The notes beneath the pieces were generated by a model. The model saw nothing but the letters and a program-made list of their open reading frames with translations, was not told the origin of the DNA and made no database searches. This document shows positions 1 through 8,928 of a DNA stretch of 64,000 nt, piece by piece. The stretch is from Chryseobacterium sp. H1D6B. GTDB lineage: Bacteria; Bacteroidota; Bacteroidia; Flavobacteriales; Weeksellaceae. The first letter of the stretch is position 1. Every line of letters begins with the position of its first letter. The position numbers and the translations under genes are program-made. The stretch is from positions 3,844,001 to 3,908,000 of the forward strand of contig NZ_JARXVJ010000001.1 in NCBI RefSeq assembly GCF_029892445.1. Reading direction: 5' to 3'.

Positions 1-1
1 T

Positions 2-838
2 GTTCCCATCGCTGCAGAACTTTCTTCCGATGAAGAGCGGTCTTCTAATATTGGATTAGTGATGTCCGGTTTATTATTAGGAATTCTTTTATCCCGTTTT
101 GTAGGCGGAATTGTAGGAGAAATGCTGGGATGGAGAGCGATGTTCGGGATTGCTGCAGGGGTAATGATTTTGGTATGGCTTGCCGTTTACAAAATGCTTC
201 CGGAGATGCATCCTAATTTCAAAGGAACTTATAAAGAGCTGATGCGTTCTGTATTTAATTTAGCCCGGACACAGCCTGTTTTACAGCTGGCTTCCTTTCG
301 CGGAGCAATGGCGTTTGGTTCCATGTGTGCTTTATTCACAACATTAGTTTTCCATATGGAAAAACCGCCTTTTAATGCAGGTTCTTCTGTGGTAGGAAGT
401 TTCGGACTCGCTGGAGCAGTAGGAGCATTGGCAGCCGCCAAAGTAGGGAAACTTCAAAAATATCTGGATCTGAACAGAATTATATTATATTCATTATTGA
501 TCGTACTGGGAAGCTGGGGATTCACTTACTTCGCTGGAGAAACCTATTGGGGACTTATCGCCGGAGTTATTTTAGTAGATCTTGGCGTACAGTCCAGCCA
601 TATTATGAACCAGACCAATTATTTTTTAATAAAAACCAATGCCGTTAACAGGCTGAATACCGTGTATATGGTTTCCTACTTTATCGGCGGATCATTGGGA
701 ACATGGCTTGCTTCTCTTGCTTGGCAGTATGCCCAATGGGACGGAGTCTGTTTTGTAGGAGCAGCTTTCGGGATATTGGCCTTACTAGCCCATATATTAT
801 TCTCTAATAAAGTGAATAAGGCATCTTTAAATCATTAA
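2..838 (+). CDS. MFS transporter, C-terminal part (5' truncated)
   Basis: The reading frame is already open at base 2 and continues into the codons for AELSSDEERSSNIGLVMSG, so this is the tail of a gene that begins outside the window and not a short gene starting at 59. About 278 residues remain. They form a series of hydrophobic segments with the loop R-x-x-G-G-x-x-G-E-x-x-G-W-R, typical of major facilitator transporters. It would sit in the inner membrane and move a small solute or drug. The substrate cannot be read from the sequence. It converges on the HxlR regulator that follows, with 33 bp between the stop codons. Confidence 0.85.
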   Translation, partial: VPIAAELSSDEERSSNIGLVMSGLLLGILLSRFVGGIVGEMLGWRAMFGIAAGVMILVWLAVYKMLPEMHPNFKGTYKELMRSVFNLARTQPVLQLASFRGAMAFGSMCALFTTLVFHMEKPPFNAGSSVVGSFGLAGAVGALAAAKVGKLQKYLDLNRIILYSLLIVLGSWGFTYFAGETYWGLIAGVILVDLGVQSSHIMNQTNYFLIKTNAVNRLNTVYMVSYFIGGSLGTWLASLAWQYAQWDGVCFVGAAFGILALLAHILFSNKVNKASLNH

Positions 839-852
839 AATGCCTTTTATTC
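814..852. terminator. Weak convergent stem-loop
   Basis: GAATAAGGCA (814-823) can pair with TGCCTTTTATTC (841-852) with a two-base bulge. The stem straddles the stop codon of the MFS gene and faces the 3' end of the HxlR gene, so it may end transcripts from either side. The bulge and the short tails make this tentative. Confidence 0.3.
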
Positions 853-871
853 ATTTAAAACCTGTTCCGAA

Positions 872-1264
872 TTAATTTTCACCAACAGTTTCCACATCCG
901 GTATCTGTGCTTGGATTAATATTTTATGTTTTTTTCCCCAGTTCTCAAGCTGTTTCCAAATAGGGATCAGTTCTTCTGCGATTTCTGTCAATTCATAATC
1001 TACTCTCGGAGGAACCTGTGCATGAACAGTTCTTTTTACTAATCCTTCTTTTTCTAATTCTCTGAGCTGCAGCGTAAGCATTCTTTCTGTAATCCCTGAA
1101 ATGCGGTCACGAAGCTCACTGAAACGTAATTTTCCATTTTCAAGTTTGCATAAAATCAATAATTTCCATCTTCCGCCGATCTTACAAACGGCGTAGGTAA
1201 GGTCACATTCCGTAATGTATTGTGCATTAATACTGTTCGTCGAATTTTCCTTTCTCTTTCCCAT
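872..1264 (-). CDS. HxlR-family winged-helix transcriptional regulator
   Basis: This 130-aa protein matches the usual length and pattern of HxlR regulators: CDLTYAVCKIGGRWKLLIL, then FSELRDRISGITERMLTLQLRELEKEGLV as the recognition region, then a basic wing. The N-terminal Cys of the family (here C20) is used for redox or electrophile sensing in several relatives, and a second Cys follows at about residue 27. The start is an ATG at 1264. It is divergent from an esterase and MFS exporter. The 92-bp gap between them holds an inverted repeat and promoter-like boxes in both directions, so it probably represses itself and that pair. Confidence 0.9.
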   Translation of the reverse strand: MGKRKENSTNSINAQYITECDLTYAVCKIGGRWKLLILCKLENGKLRFSELRDRISGITERMLTLQLRELEKEGLVKRTVHAQVPPRVDYELTEIAEELIPIWKQLENWGKKHKILIQAQIPDVETVGEN

Positions 1265-1279
1265 TACTTACAAATTTGT

Positions 1280-1306
1280 TAGTACCATACAAGTAGCTGC
1301 GTACTA
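1280..1306. promoter_or_regulatory. Putative HxlR operator
   Basis: The hexamers TAGTAC (1280-1285) and GTACTA (1301-1306) form an exact inverted repeat with a 15-bp spacer between the divergent HxlR and esterase genes. It lies beside the putative -7 box of the regulator, a position suited to autorepression. Assignment to the adjacent regulator is inference. Confidence 0.5.
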
Positions 1307-1308
1307 TG

Positions 1309-1316
1309 CAAATTTA
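1309..1316 (-). promoter_or_regulatory. Putative -7 box for the HxlR gene
   Basis: The minus strand reads TAAATTTG, matching the Bacteroidota -7 consensus TAnnTTTG, 44 bp upstream of the HxlR start codon. I see no clear -33 element. Confidence 0.4.
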
Positions 1317-1327
1317 CTGCTTCATCT

Positions 1328-1335
1328 TAATTTTG
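1328..1335 (+). promoter_or_regulatory. Putative -7 box for the esterase/MFS pair
   Basis: TAATTTTG matches the Bacteroidota -7 consensus TAnnTTTG and ends 21 bp before the esterase ATG at 1357. It lies just downstream of the putative HxlR operator. Confidence 0.45.
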
Positions 1336-1356
1336 CAGCATAAAAATTAAATAAAG

Positions 1357-2364
1357 ATGCAGAAATTATACTGGTTGGGAATCTTCTTAGGAATTATTTC
1401 CTGTAAAAGTATAGACAATAAGAAAAAAATAACAGATATGGCATTCACCCCAAAAATCAATCAGATCACAGATCATTTACAAAAAATACAGGTATTCGAC
1501 GGCAGAAGTCCTTTGGATATCAGCCGCAAAGGATATGAAACAATGGTACTTCAGTTAAGCGGTAAAAAAGAAGCAGTCGCCCAGATCGAAGAGTTTACAA
1601 TTCCTCAGGATGATCATCAGATACCTGTGAGATTATATAATCCTAAAGGAAAAAATACAGCTGGTTCACCGGCAATTATTTATATCCACGGCGGATGGTT
1701 TATTTCTGGAGGCTATGAAACCCACGATGCTGTTGTCCGTAAACTGGCGAATGCGACGGGAGCTGTTGTTTTATTTCCAGACTACCGCCTCGCCCCGGAA
1801 CATCCTTTTCCTGCCGGCTTAGATGACTGCAGAGCTGCTGTAAAATGGTTCATAGAAAATGCACAGTCATTAGGAATTGACAGCAGTAAGATCGGGGTTA
1901 TGGGCGACAGTGCGGGCGGAGCATTGGCTGCAGTTGTATCCAGCGAATTGGGAAATCAATTAAAATTTCAGGCATTAATTTATCCTGCCGCCGACAATAC
2001 ATTCAGTACAAAATCATGGGAAACTTATAAAGAAGGACCCGTACTCAATAAAGAAGGAGGAATACAAGCGTGGAACTGGTATCTCCCGTCAGAAAATGAC
2101 AGACACAATCCATCAGCTGTTCCTATTTTAATAAAAGATTTTAAAAATACACCGCCCACATTGATAGTATTAGCAGAACACGATCCTTTAAGAGATGAAG
2201 GTGAAAAACTGGCAGAGAATATGAAAAAATCCGGTGTTTCCGTGAAGACAAGTGTTTACAAAGATATGGTCCACGGTTTTATGCATATGGGAGGTGTACT
2301 CACTGAAACACAAGCTGCAGTGGATGAAACAGCAGTATTTATTCTTGAAAATTTAGAAAAATAA
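1357..2364 (+). CDS. Alpha/beta hydrolase, HSL-type esterase, predicted lipoprotein
   Basis: This 335-aa protein carries the hormone-sensitive-lipase signature HGGW as oxyanion hole, the nucleophile elbow GDSAGG, and later the acid in AEHDPLRDE and the histidine in VHGF. It therefore has a complete Ser-Asp-His triad for ester hydrolysis. The N-terminus is hydrophobic and ends in IISC, which fits a lipobox, so the enzyme is probably anchored in a membrane facing the periplasm. The MFS gene starts 12 bp after its stop, so the two are likely co-transcribed under the divergent HxlR regulator. The natural ester is unknown. Confidence 0.88.
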   Translation: MQKLYWLGIFLGIISCKSIDNKKKITDMAFTPKINQITDHLQKIQVFDGRSPLDISRKGYETMVLQLSGKKEAVAQIEEFTIPQDDHQIPVRLYNPKGKNTAGSPAIIYIHGGWFISGGYETHDAVVRKLANATGAVVLFPDYRLAPEHPFPAGLDDCRAAVKWFIENAQSLGIDSSKIGVMGDSAGGALAAVVSSELGNQLKFQALIYPAADNTFSTKSWETYKEGPVLNKEGGIQAWNWYLPSENDRHNPSAVPILIKDFKNTPPTLIVLAEHDPLRDEGEKLAENMKKSGVSVKTSVYKDMVHGFMHMGGVLTETQAAVDETAVFILENLEK

Positions 2365-2376
2365 TAGATTTAAAAA

Positions 2377-3543
2377 ATGAAAAAATTCGCATATATCGGA
2401 TGTCTAGGCTTTCTTGCCGTGATTACCACTGAATTCGGAGTTATCGGCATCCTGCCCCAGATAGCAGAACATTATAAAATAAGCATTGATAAAGCTGGAT
2501 ATTTATTAAGTGCTTTTGCATTGATCATTGCGCTTACAGGGCCTTTTATGACTTTGTTAATGTCCGGATTTGACCGAAAAAAAATAATGTTCGCTTCCAT
2601 CTTCATCTTTCTGATTACCGGGGTGGTCTCCTCATTCTCACCGCCCTTCTGGCTGCTAATGGTTGTAAGGATATTACCGGCATTTTTACAGCCTGTCTAT
2701 ATTGCAAGTGCATTGTCTGTCGCCGTTTCCAATGCAGATAAAAAGCACAGTAATGAATTAATGGGAATTGTATTCAGCGGGGTGGCATTAGCAATGGTAA
2801 CTACGGTGCCTTTTGCTACCTGGCTGGCCAGTATCTGGTCTTGGGAGTCTTCTTTTATGGTTCAGTCTGTTGTAAGCATCATTGCTTTAGCGGGGATCTA
2901 TTTTTTACTGCCGCCGATGCCCGTAAAAGAGAAAAAATCCTATGGAAGCCAGCTGAAAATATTGACACAGCCTACTTTCATCATCAGTACATTAATGAAC
3001 TTTTTCATGATTACGGCATGGTTTTCCACCTACAGTTATTTTGCAGACTATCTGAATAAAGCAAAAGGAATGGACGGCACCATGATCAGCTATATGCTTT
3101 TCTTATTTGGAATCATTGGAGTTTTTGCCAATTGGATCTCAGGAAAAATGCTTAATAAAAATATTGCTGGAACAACTGCTTTTTTCCTTTCGGGAACTAT
3201 TTTAGTCCCTATTTTACTATACTTTTCAAACGGAAATTTAGCCGCAACCATTGCTGTTATCGGAATATGGGGCTTCCTGTATTCTCCGAGTTTCCTTAAT
3301 GCGTCTACGTATATGATCTCGTCAGTTCCGAATTCACTGGAGTTTGCTAACAGTCTTGCTACTTCGTTTGGGAATTTAGGTGTAACTCTTGGAACGACTG
3401 TGGGCGGCTGGATGATCATCACAAAAGGGGTTGAATTTAATCCATGGATCGGACTTGTCTTTGGAATTCTTGCTTTTATCATGATGGAAGTCCGAAGCAT
3501 GATGGAACGCAGGGAAAAAACAGCTGTTCTCTGCGGGGAATAA
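2377..3543 (+). CDS. MFS transporter, DHA1/AraJ-like
   Basis: This is a complete 388-aa major facilitator protein with about 12 hydrophobic segments. It opens with the AraJ/YdhP-like pattern EFGVIGILPQIAEHYKIS and has the loop FDRKK after segment 2. Such proteins are proton-driven exporters of sugars or drugs in the inner membrane. It follows the esterase by 12 bp and probably shares its promoter and HxlR control, which is consistent with a detoxification pair. The substrate is not determined. Confidence 0.85.
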   Translation: MKKFAYIGCLGFLAVITTEFGVIGILPQIAEHYKISIDKAGYLLSAFALIIALTGPFMTLLMSGFDRKKIMFASIFIFLITGVVSSFSPPFWLLMVVRILPAFLQPVYIASALSVAVSNADKKHSNELMGIVFSGVALAMVTTVPFATWLASIWSWESSFMVQSVVSIIALAGIYFLLPPMPVKEKKSYGSQLKILTQPTFIISTLMNFFMITAWFSTYSYFADYLNKAKGMDGTMISYMLFLFGIIGVFANWISGKMLNKNIAGTTAFFLSGTILVPILLYFSNGNLAATIAVIGIWGFLYSPSFLNASTYMISSVPNSLEFANSLATSFGNLGVTLGTTVGGWMIITKGVEFNPWIGLVFGILAFIMMEVRSMMERREKTAVLCGE

Positions 3544-3648
3544 ACTGTAATAAATTTGGTTACAATAATCATATATCTTACCTTTGATCTCCTTAATAAT
3601 TGAAAAAATCTTTATAAAAGATTGACTAAAGCATTAAAAATAAGAACA

Positions 3649-4347
3649 ATGAAAATAGAAATCTGGTCAGACGTTATGTGCCCGTTCTGCTATATAGGAA
3701 AGAATAATTTTGAAGAGGCCCTTGAAAAACTTCCGTTTAAAGGGGAAGTAGAAGTAGAGTGGAAGAGCTTTCAGCTTGATCCTACTTTAGATGTGTCTGA
3801 AACAAAAAACACCCTTGAATATTTTAAAGAAAAGAAAGGTTTTCCGGCAGAGCAGGCCTCACAGATGATCGGTCAGGTGGCTCAGATGGGAAAAGGAGCA
3901 GGAATTGATTTCAATTTTGAAAAAGCTCTGATCACCAATACTTTTAAAGCTCACAAACTGCTTCATTTAGCAAAAAAACATAATAAATCTTCTGAAATGG
4001 AAGAGGCTTTATTTAAAGCTCATTTTATCAATGGAGCCAATGTAGGCGACACAGCATTTTTGGTATCTCTTGCAGATTCGTTAGGAATTGACAAGCAGGA
4101 AGCTGAACAGGCCTTAACCTCTGATCAATACGACAATGAAGTAAAACAAGACATCCAGCAGGCCGGAAGCAATGGAATTACGGGAGTTCCTTTCTTTGTT
4201 TTGAATGGAAAATATGCAGTTTCCGGAGCACAGCCTGTTGAAGTTTTTGAAAATGCTTTACAGCAGACTTACAATGAAACCGTAACTCCATTCAAAGATC
4301 TTTCTAACGGCGGCGCTTCATGTGACACCGATAACTGCAGCATTTAA
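3649..4347 (+). CDS. DsbA-family oxidoreductase (FrnE-like)
   Basis: The protein (232 aa from the ATG at 3649) begins MKIEIWSDVMCPFCYIGKN, giving a thioredoxin-fold CPFC active site. The cis-Pro loop reads GITGVPFFVLNGKY, as in the FrnE/DsbA group that includes 2-hydroxychromene-2-carboxylate isomerase-like proteins. A longer in-frame TTG start at 3622 is possible, but the ATG immediately precedes the first conserved strand. There is no signal peptide, so it is a cytoplasmic thiol-disulfide oxidoreductase. It ends with a Cys-containing tail (GGASCDTDNCSI). The nucleosidase gene follows after 14 bp. Confidence 0.9.
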   Translation: MKIEIWSDVMCPFCYIGKNNFEEALEKLPFKGEVEVEWKSFQLDPTLDVSETKNTLEYFKEKKGFPAEQASQMIGQVAQMGKGAGIDFNFEKALITNTFKAHKLLHLAKKHNKSSEMEEALFKAHFINGANVGDTAFLVSLADSLGIDKQEAEQALTSDQYDNEVKQDIQQAGSNGITGVPFFVLNGKYAVSGAQPVEVFENALQQTYNETVTPFKDLSNGGASCDTDNCSI

Positions 4348-4361
4348 TATTCTTATTTTCA

Positions 4362-4940
4362 ATGATAAAAATCAACGACGAACTTCATTACCCCATTTCG
4401 GATACTCTTTTTGTTTTTGCTTTAGATGCTGAAGCAGGAGAGTTTTTTGAAGATAAAAATAAATTGGTTACAGGTATCGGGAAAGTAAATGCAGCGATAG
4501 AACTGACCAAGGAAATTCTTACCCGAAAGCCCAAATTAATCATCAACCTCGGCTCCGCAGGAAGCCAGAGTTTCAGCAAAGGAGAAGTGGTCTGCTGTAC
4601 CCGATTCATCCAGAGAGATATGGATGTAAGAGGATTGGGATTCAGTCTCTATGAAACTCCTTTATCAGGAATCCCGCCTGTACTGGAATATGGCCTTACA
4701 ATTTCTGATCTAAAAGAAGGAATCTGCGGAAGCGGCGACAGCTTTGAGATGAACCATTCTGAAACCGATTACAATATTGTAGACATGGAAGCCTATCCTT
4801 TGGCTTTAATTGCAAAAAAAGAAAACATTCCATTTGTATGTTTAAAATACATTTCTGATGATGCCGGAAGTGATGCGGCGGATGACTGGGCTGTACAGGT
4901 TCATCTGGCTGCAGAGGCTTTTAAGAAAATATTATTTTAA
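4362..4940 (+). CDS. Nucleoside phosphorylase/MTA-SAH nucleosidase-like protein
   Basis: At 192 aa it is a little shorter than classical MTA/SAH nucleosidases (about 230 aa) but keeps the family landmarks: INLGSAGS near residue 63, VDMEAYPLA with the purine-site Glu near residue 142, and ISDDAG with the catalytic Asp near residue 166. It probably hydrolyses or phosphorolyses a purine nucleoside or thionucleoside. The exact substrate is uncertain because the N-terminal part is shortened. It is co-directional with the DsbA-like gene and is followed by a strong terminator. Confidence 0.8.
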   Translation: MIKINDELHYPISDTLFVFALDAEAGEFFEDKNKLVTGIGKVNAAIELTKEILTRKPKLIINLGSAGSQSFSKGEVVCCTRFIQRDMDVRGLGFSLYETPLSGIPPVLEYGLTISDLKEGICGSGDSFEMNHSETDYNIVDMEAYPLALIAKKENIPFVCLKYISDDAGSDAADDWAVQVHLAAEAFKKILF

Positions 4941-4965
4941 AAAGTATAAAACATTGAAAAACAAC

Positions 4966-4993
4966 AAAAACATCAACCTATGTTGATGTTTTT
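4966..4993 (+). terminator. Rho-independent terminator after the nucleosidase gene
   Basis: AAAAACATCAAC (4966-4977) and GTTGATGTTTTT (4982-4993) form a perfect 12-bp stem with a 4-nt loop and a T-rich 3' arm, 25 bp after the stop codon. The A-rich 5' arm would give a U-tract in reverse, but no gene ends there on the other strand. Confidence 0.85.
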
Positions 4994-5030
4994 CATTTTG
5001 ATATTGGCCAACTTTGTGCAGTAATAAAAT

Positions 5031-5046
5031 TGTATTCCGGAATACA
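5031..5046. promoter_or_regulatory. Perfect 16-bp palindrome upstream of the esterase gene
   Basis: TGTATTCCGGAATACA is a perfect palindrome ending 27 bp before the esterase ATG. The spacing suits an operator over the promoter or the start of the transcript. No regulator gene is adjacent and I cannot name the binding protein. Confidence 0.4.
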
Positions 5047-5073
5047 GACAATCATTAATAAACATTTTACCAC

Positions 5074-5880
5074 ATGAAAAAGTTAATAAGCCTGCTGATG
5101 ATCCTGACAAGTTTCGCACAGCTTTCTTCACAGAAAATCATTCATAAGGAAATCCACAGTTCTAAAATGAACAAGGATATCAAAACCATTATCATCACTC
5201 CGAATTTACAGCCTAATAAATTATATAAAACAGTTTATATCCTGCATGGATACAGCGGAAATCCTGACAGAACCATAAAAACCGATATTCCTGATCTTGT
5301 TCAGAAATCACAGCAGTACGGTACAATTTACGTTCTTCCCGATGGAAACTTCAGCAGCTGGTATGCAGACAGTCCCATTCTAAAAGATTCGCAGTACCAG
5401 ACTTTTATAGGAAAAGAATTAGTTGATTTTATTGATAAAAATTATCCTGTCAAAAAAGAGAAAAGCTCGAGAGGAATCTTAGGATGGAGTATGGGAGGCT
5501 ATGGAGCCGTAAACATCGGCGTTACTTATCATGATACATTCGGGATCGTAGGAAGCTCCTGCGGTGCATTAGATTTCAAATCTTTCGGAAGCCATTATGA
5601 CCAGTATCAGGTGAACAAAGTGTTAGGGCCGGCCGCATCATTGAATCCAAGTTTCCTGACCAGCGGTAAAATACCGGTGATGGCAGAAGCAAAGCAGCAT
5701 TATATTTTTGACTGCGGTACTGAAGACGTACAGATGATCGAGCAGAACAGAGCATTTCATAAAGAACTTACAGAACGTAAAATTGAACATTTATACATCG
5801 AATCTTTGGGAGCACATACACCTGAATACTGGAGCCGGTCATTGTCTAACCAACTGGCGTTATTTGAAAAATATTTTTAG
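5074..5880 (+). CDS. Secreted esterase, S-formylglutathione-hydrolase/antigen-85-like fold
   Basis: The 268-aa product begins with a signal peptide (MKKLISLLMILTSFAQLSSQ) and has the 'putative esterase' alpha/beta hydrolase pattern: VYILHGYSGNP for the oxyanion region, GWSMGGYGAV for the nucleophile Ser, DCGTED for the acid and GAHTPEYW for the His. It is probably a periplasmic or secreted carboxylesterase. It stands alone between a terminator and a 324-bp gene-free stretch, downstream of a 16-bp palindrome. Confidence 0.85.
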   Translation: MKKLISLLMILTSFAQLSSQKIIHKEIHSSKMNKDIKTIIITPNLQPNKLYKTVYILHGYSGNPDRTIKTDIPDLVQKSQQYGTIYVLPDGNFSSWYADSPILKDSQYQTFIGKELVDFIDKNYPVKKEKSSRGILGWSMGGYGAVNIGVTYHDTFGIVGSSCGALDFKSFGSHYDQYQVNKVLGPAASLNPSFLTSGKIPVMAEAKQHYIFDCGTEDVQMIEQNRAFHKELTERKIEHLYIESLGAHTPEYWSRSLSNQLALFEKYF

Positions 5881-6204
5881 CCGAACAGTACATTTTAGAT
5901 ATAAGCTTTTATTGCAACCACAAAAGTCACAAAAAATTAACACGTAAGTTATTTTAAGTTTATCATAAGCTGCAGAAGGAACATAAGTTTTAAAAATCTT
6001 TAATTTTTATTTTTTATAGCTTTTGTGACTTTTGTGGTTAAATTTTAAATCAATTGCTTAAATAATATGACGGTATCAATGTAAGCATTATCGTAAATAA
6101 AACTTTTTACAAAATACTCATTATACTCTGCAATACAGATACTGCAGATTTAGAAAGGCTGAGTAAGTAAATTTACAGTACATTATAAAAATCACAGCTG
6201 TAAA
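5881..6204. repeat. Gene-free stretch with a 19-bp inverted repeat
   Basis: AACCACAAAAGTCACAAAA (5916-5934) is repeated as its exact reverse complement at 6021-6039, 86 bp apart. The interior is AT-rich and holds no ORF. The element lies between convergent genes. The long loop makes a simple terminator unlikely, and it looks like a small non-coding repeat element (MITE- or REP-like). I see no target-site duplication. Confidence 0.6.
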
Positions 6205-7101
6205 TCAATTCAAATTCCTGTACTCATTCGGTGATATTCCTACTTTCTGCTTAAACAGACGGGTAAAATGCTGCGGGTATTTGAACCCAAGATCGTAAGC
6301 AATTTCACCAATGGATTTATCTGCATCAAAAATTTTATCTTTAGCTCTATCGATGACTTTAGACTGTATGTATTCCTGTGCAGATACTCCCGTTTCTTTT
6401 TTGATCAGATCTCCAAAATAATTTGCTGATAAATGAAGCTCTTCTGCACACCAAGCAACAGACGGCAGTCCTATGGTCTGAGGCTTTTCAGACGAAAAAT
6501 ATTCATTCAATATACTTTCAAATCGTTCCAGAATCCCCTTATTCGCGTTGTCTCTGGTAATAAACTGACGGTCATAAAAACGGGTGCAGTAGTTGAGAAA
6601 CAATTCTATGTTAGAGGCTATCAATGTTTTACTGTGTTTATCTATAGCTCCTTTCAATTCGTCCTGAATTTTATCAAAACAGTCCAGTACGATCTGTCTT
6701 TCTTTTTCTGAAAGATGAAGGGCCTCATGGGAGTCATATGAGAAAAAAGAATACTCCTGAATGTGTTTTCCCAATAAAGTTCCTTTTATAAGATCAGGAT
6801 GGAAAAGAAGCGCCCATCCCTTAGGTTCACCGGCATTTACACGGGGCTGCACACCCAATACCTGTCCGGGAGCAATGAAAATCAATGTTCCTTTCTGATA
6901 ATCATAATTGCTGCGTCCATATTTTAAATCACCGCATTTCAGTTCTTTTAAATAGACAGCATACAGCCCAAAGTTAAAAGTTTTAACAGGCATTGGCTCA
7001 GCCTTAGACAGATCCACTATGGTGATTAGCGGATTAAGTGTTTCTATACCCCGTATTTTATTATAAGTATCTACAGTATCCAGTTTTACGATCTTTTCCA
7101 T
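6205..7101 (-). CDS. AraC-family transcriptional regulator
   Basis: This 298-aa protein has an N-terminal cupin-like sensing domain (with LIFIAPGQVLGVQPR) and a C-terminal AraC double helix-turn-helix running from LSANYFGDLIKKETG to QHFTRLFKQKVGISPNEYR. The start is an ATG at 7101. It is divergent from the aldo/keto reductase gene 184 bp away, the common arrangement for a regulator of that enzyme. The ligand is not known. Confidence 0.92.
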   Translation of the reverse strand: MEKIVKLDTVDTYNKIRGIETLNPLITIVDLSKAEPMPVKTFNFGLYAVYLKELKCGDLKYGRSNYDYQKGTLIFIAPGQVLGVQPRVNAGEPKGWALLFHPDLIKGTLLGKHIQEYSFFSYDSHEALHLSEKERQIVLDCFDKIQDELKGAIDKHSKTLIASNIELFLNYCTRFYDRQFITRDNANKGILERFESILNEYFSSEKPQTIGLPSVAWCAEELHLSANYFGDLIKKETGVSAQEYIQSKVIDRAKDKIFDADKSIGEIAYDLGFKYPQHFTRLFKQKVGISPNEYRNLN

Positions 7102-7122
7102 TGCCTTATTGTTTTACTGATA

Positions 7123-7130
7123 CAAATTTA
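7123..7130 (-). promoter_or_regulatory. Putative -7 box for the AraC gene
   Basis: The minus strand reads TAAATTTG (TAnnTTTG consensus), 21 bp upstream of the AraC start codon. Confidence 0.45.
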
Positions 7131-7172
7131 TACATTCTAAGACATTGATAATCAAATTTAAAACTTAAACAG

Positions 7173-7180
7173 TAATTTTG
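7173..7180 (+). promoter_or_regulatory. Putative -7 box for the aldo/keto reductase gene
   Basis: TAATTTTG matches the Bacteroidota -7 consensus on the plus strand in the divergent AraC-reductase gap. It would give a leader of about 100 nt. Confidence 0.35.
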
Positions 7181-7261
7181 GTATACAATACAGTAATTCA
7201 TATAAAAACATACACACTGATTCTTCTGAGATTTGCAATAGAAATAAGATCATATTATTAA

Positions 7262-8269
<1,008 letters not shown>

Positions 8270-8273
8270 TATC

Positions 8274-8849
8274 ATGAAGAAAGTACTTATTATAGGAGCC
8301 ACAGGAAGCCTTGCGGAATATGTGATTGAAGCTCTGAAAGATTTAGAAAACACGGAACTCACGCTGTTTGTAAGAAATAAAAACAAGCTTTCAAAAGAAG
8401 TATCCGATCAATATATTGTGACTGAAGGGGATGCTGTGAATTATGATGATGTAAAAAATGCTGTAAAAGGACAGGATATTGTGTACATTAATCTCGCAGG
8501 AAATTTAGAAATAATGGCTGAAAACATTGTAAAGGCAATGAATGAGGAACGGGTAAGAAGAGTGATTGCCGTCAGCTCAATCGGAATTTATGATACACCC
8601 TTAAAATCTATTTTAATTCCTTACAGAAAACTCGCTGACGTGATAGAAAATTCGGGACTGGAATATACGATCCTCCGCCCGGACTGGTTCACCAGCACTG
8701 ATGAAATTAATTATACGCTGACACAGAAAAATGAATCGGAAACAGGTTCGGCGATTTCAAGAAAAAGTATTGCAGCATTTGTGGCGGAACTTATTAAAAA
8801 TCCAGAACTTCATAAAAATGAAAATCTGGGAATAAGCAGACCGGATTAA
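8274..8849 (+). CDS. NAD(P)-binding oxidoreductase, NmrA/atypical SDR type
   Basis: The 191-aa protein begins with a Rossmann motif (KKVLIIGATGSLAEYVIEAL) and has the atypical-SDR pattern AVSSIGIY followed by YTILRPDWF near the C-terminus, as in NAD(P)H-binding YwnB/NmrA-like proteins. It is either a reductase or a redox sensor. It lacks the classical YxxxK pair. It is co-transcribed with the aldo/keto reductase, with a 4-bp gap, and ends at a strong terminator. Confidence 0.85.
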   Translation: MKKVLIIGATGSLAEYVIEALKDLENTELTLFVRNKNKLSKEVSDQYIVTEGDAVNYDDVKNAVKGQDIVYINLAGNLEIMAENIVKAMNEERVRRVIAVSSIGIYDTPLKSILIPYRKLADVIENSGLEYTILRPDWFTSTDEINYTLTQKNESETGSAISRKSIAAFVAELIKNPELHKNENLGISRPD

Positions 8850-8870
8850 ATACAATCCTTCAGATAAAAT

Positions 8871-8904
8871 AAAAAGCAATGATACTCCTATCATTGCTTT
8901 TTTT
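8871..8904. terminator. Bidirectional terminator between convergent genes
   Basis: AAAAAGCAATGATA and TATCATTGCTTTTTTT form a stem of about 14 bp around a short loop, with a U-tract on the plus strand and an A-rich 5' side that gives a U-tract on the minus strand. It serves the oxidoreductase gene and the leftward siderophore cluster. Confidence 0.85.
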
Positions 8905-8928
8905 AGTTTAAAATTGAGTCTGATATAA

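Noticed and set aside
3090..3572. 160-codon minus-strand ORF opposite the MFS exporter gene
   Set aside because: It lies wholly in the shadow of a clear MFS gene, and its protein is low in recognisable motifs.
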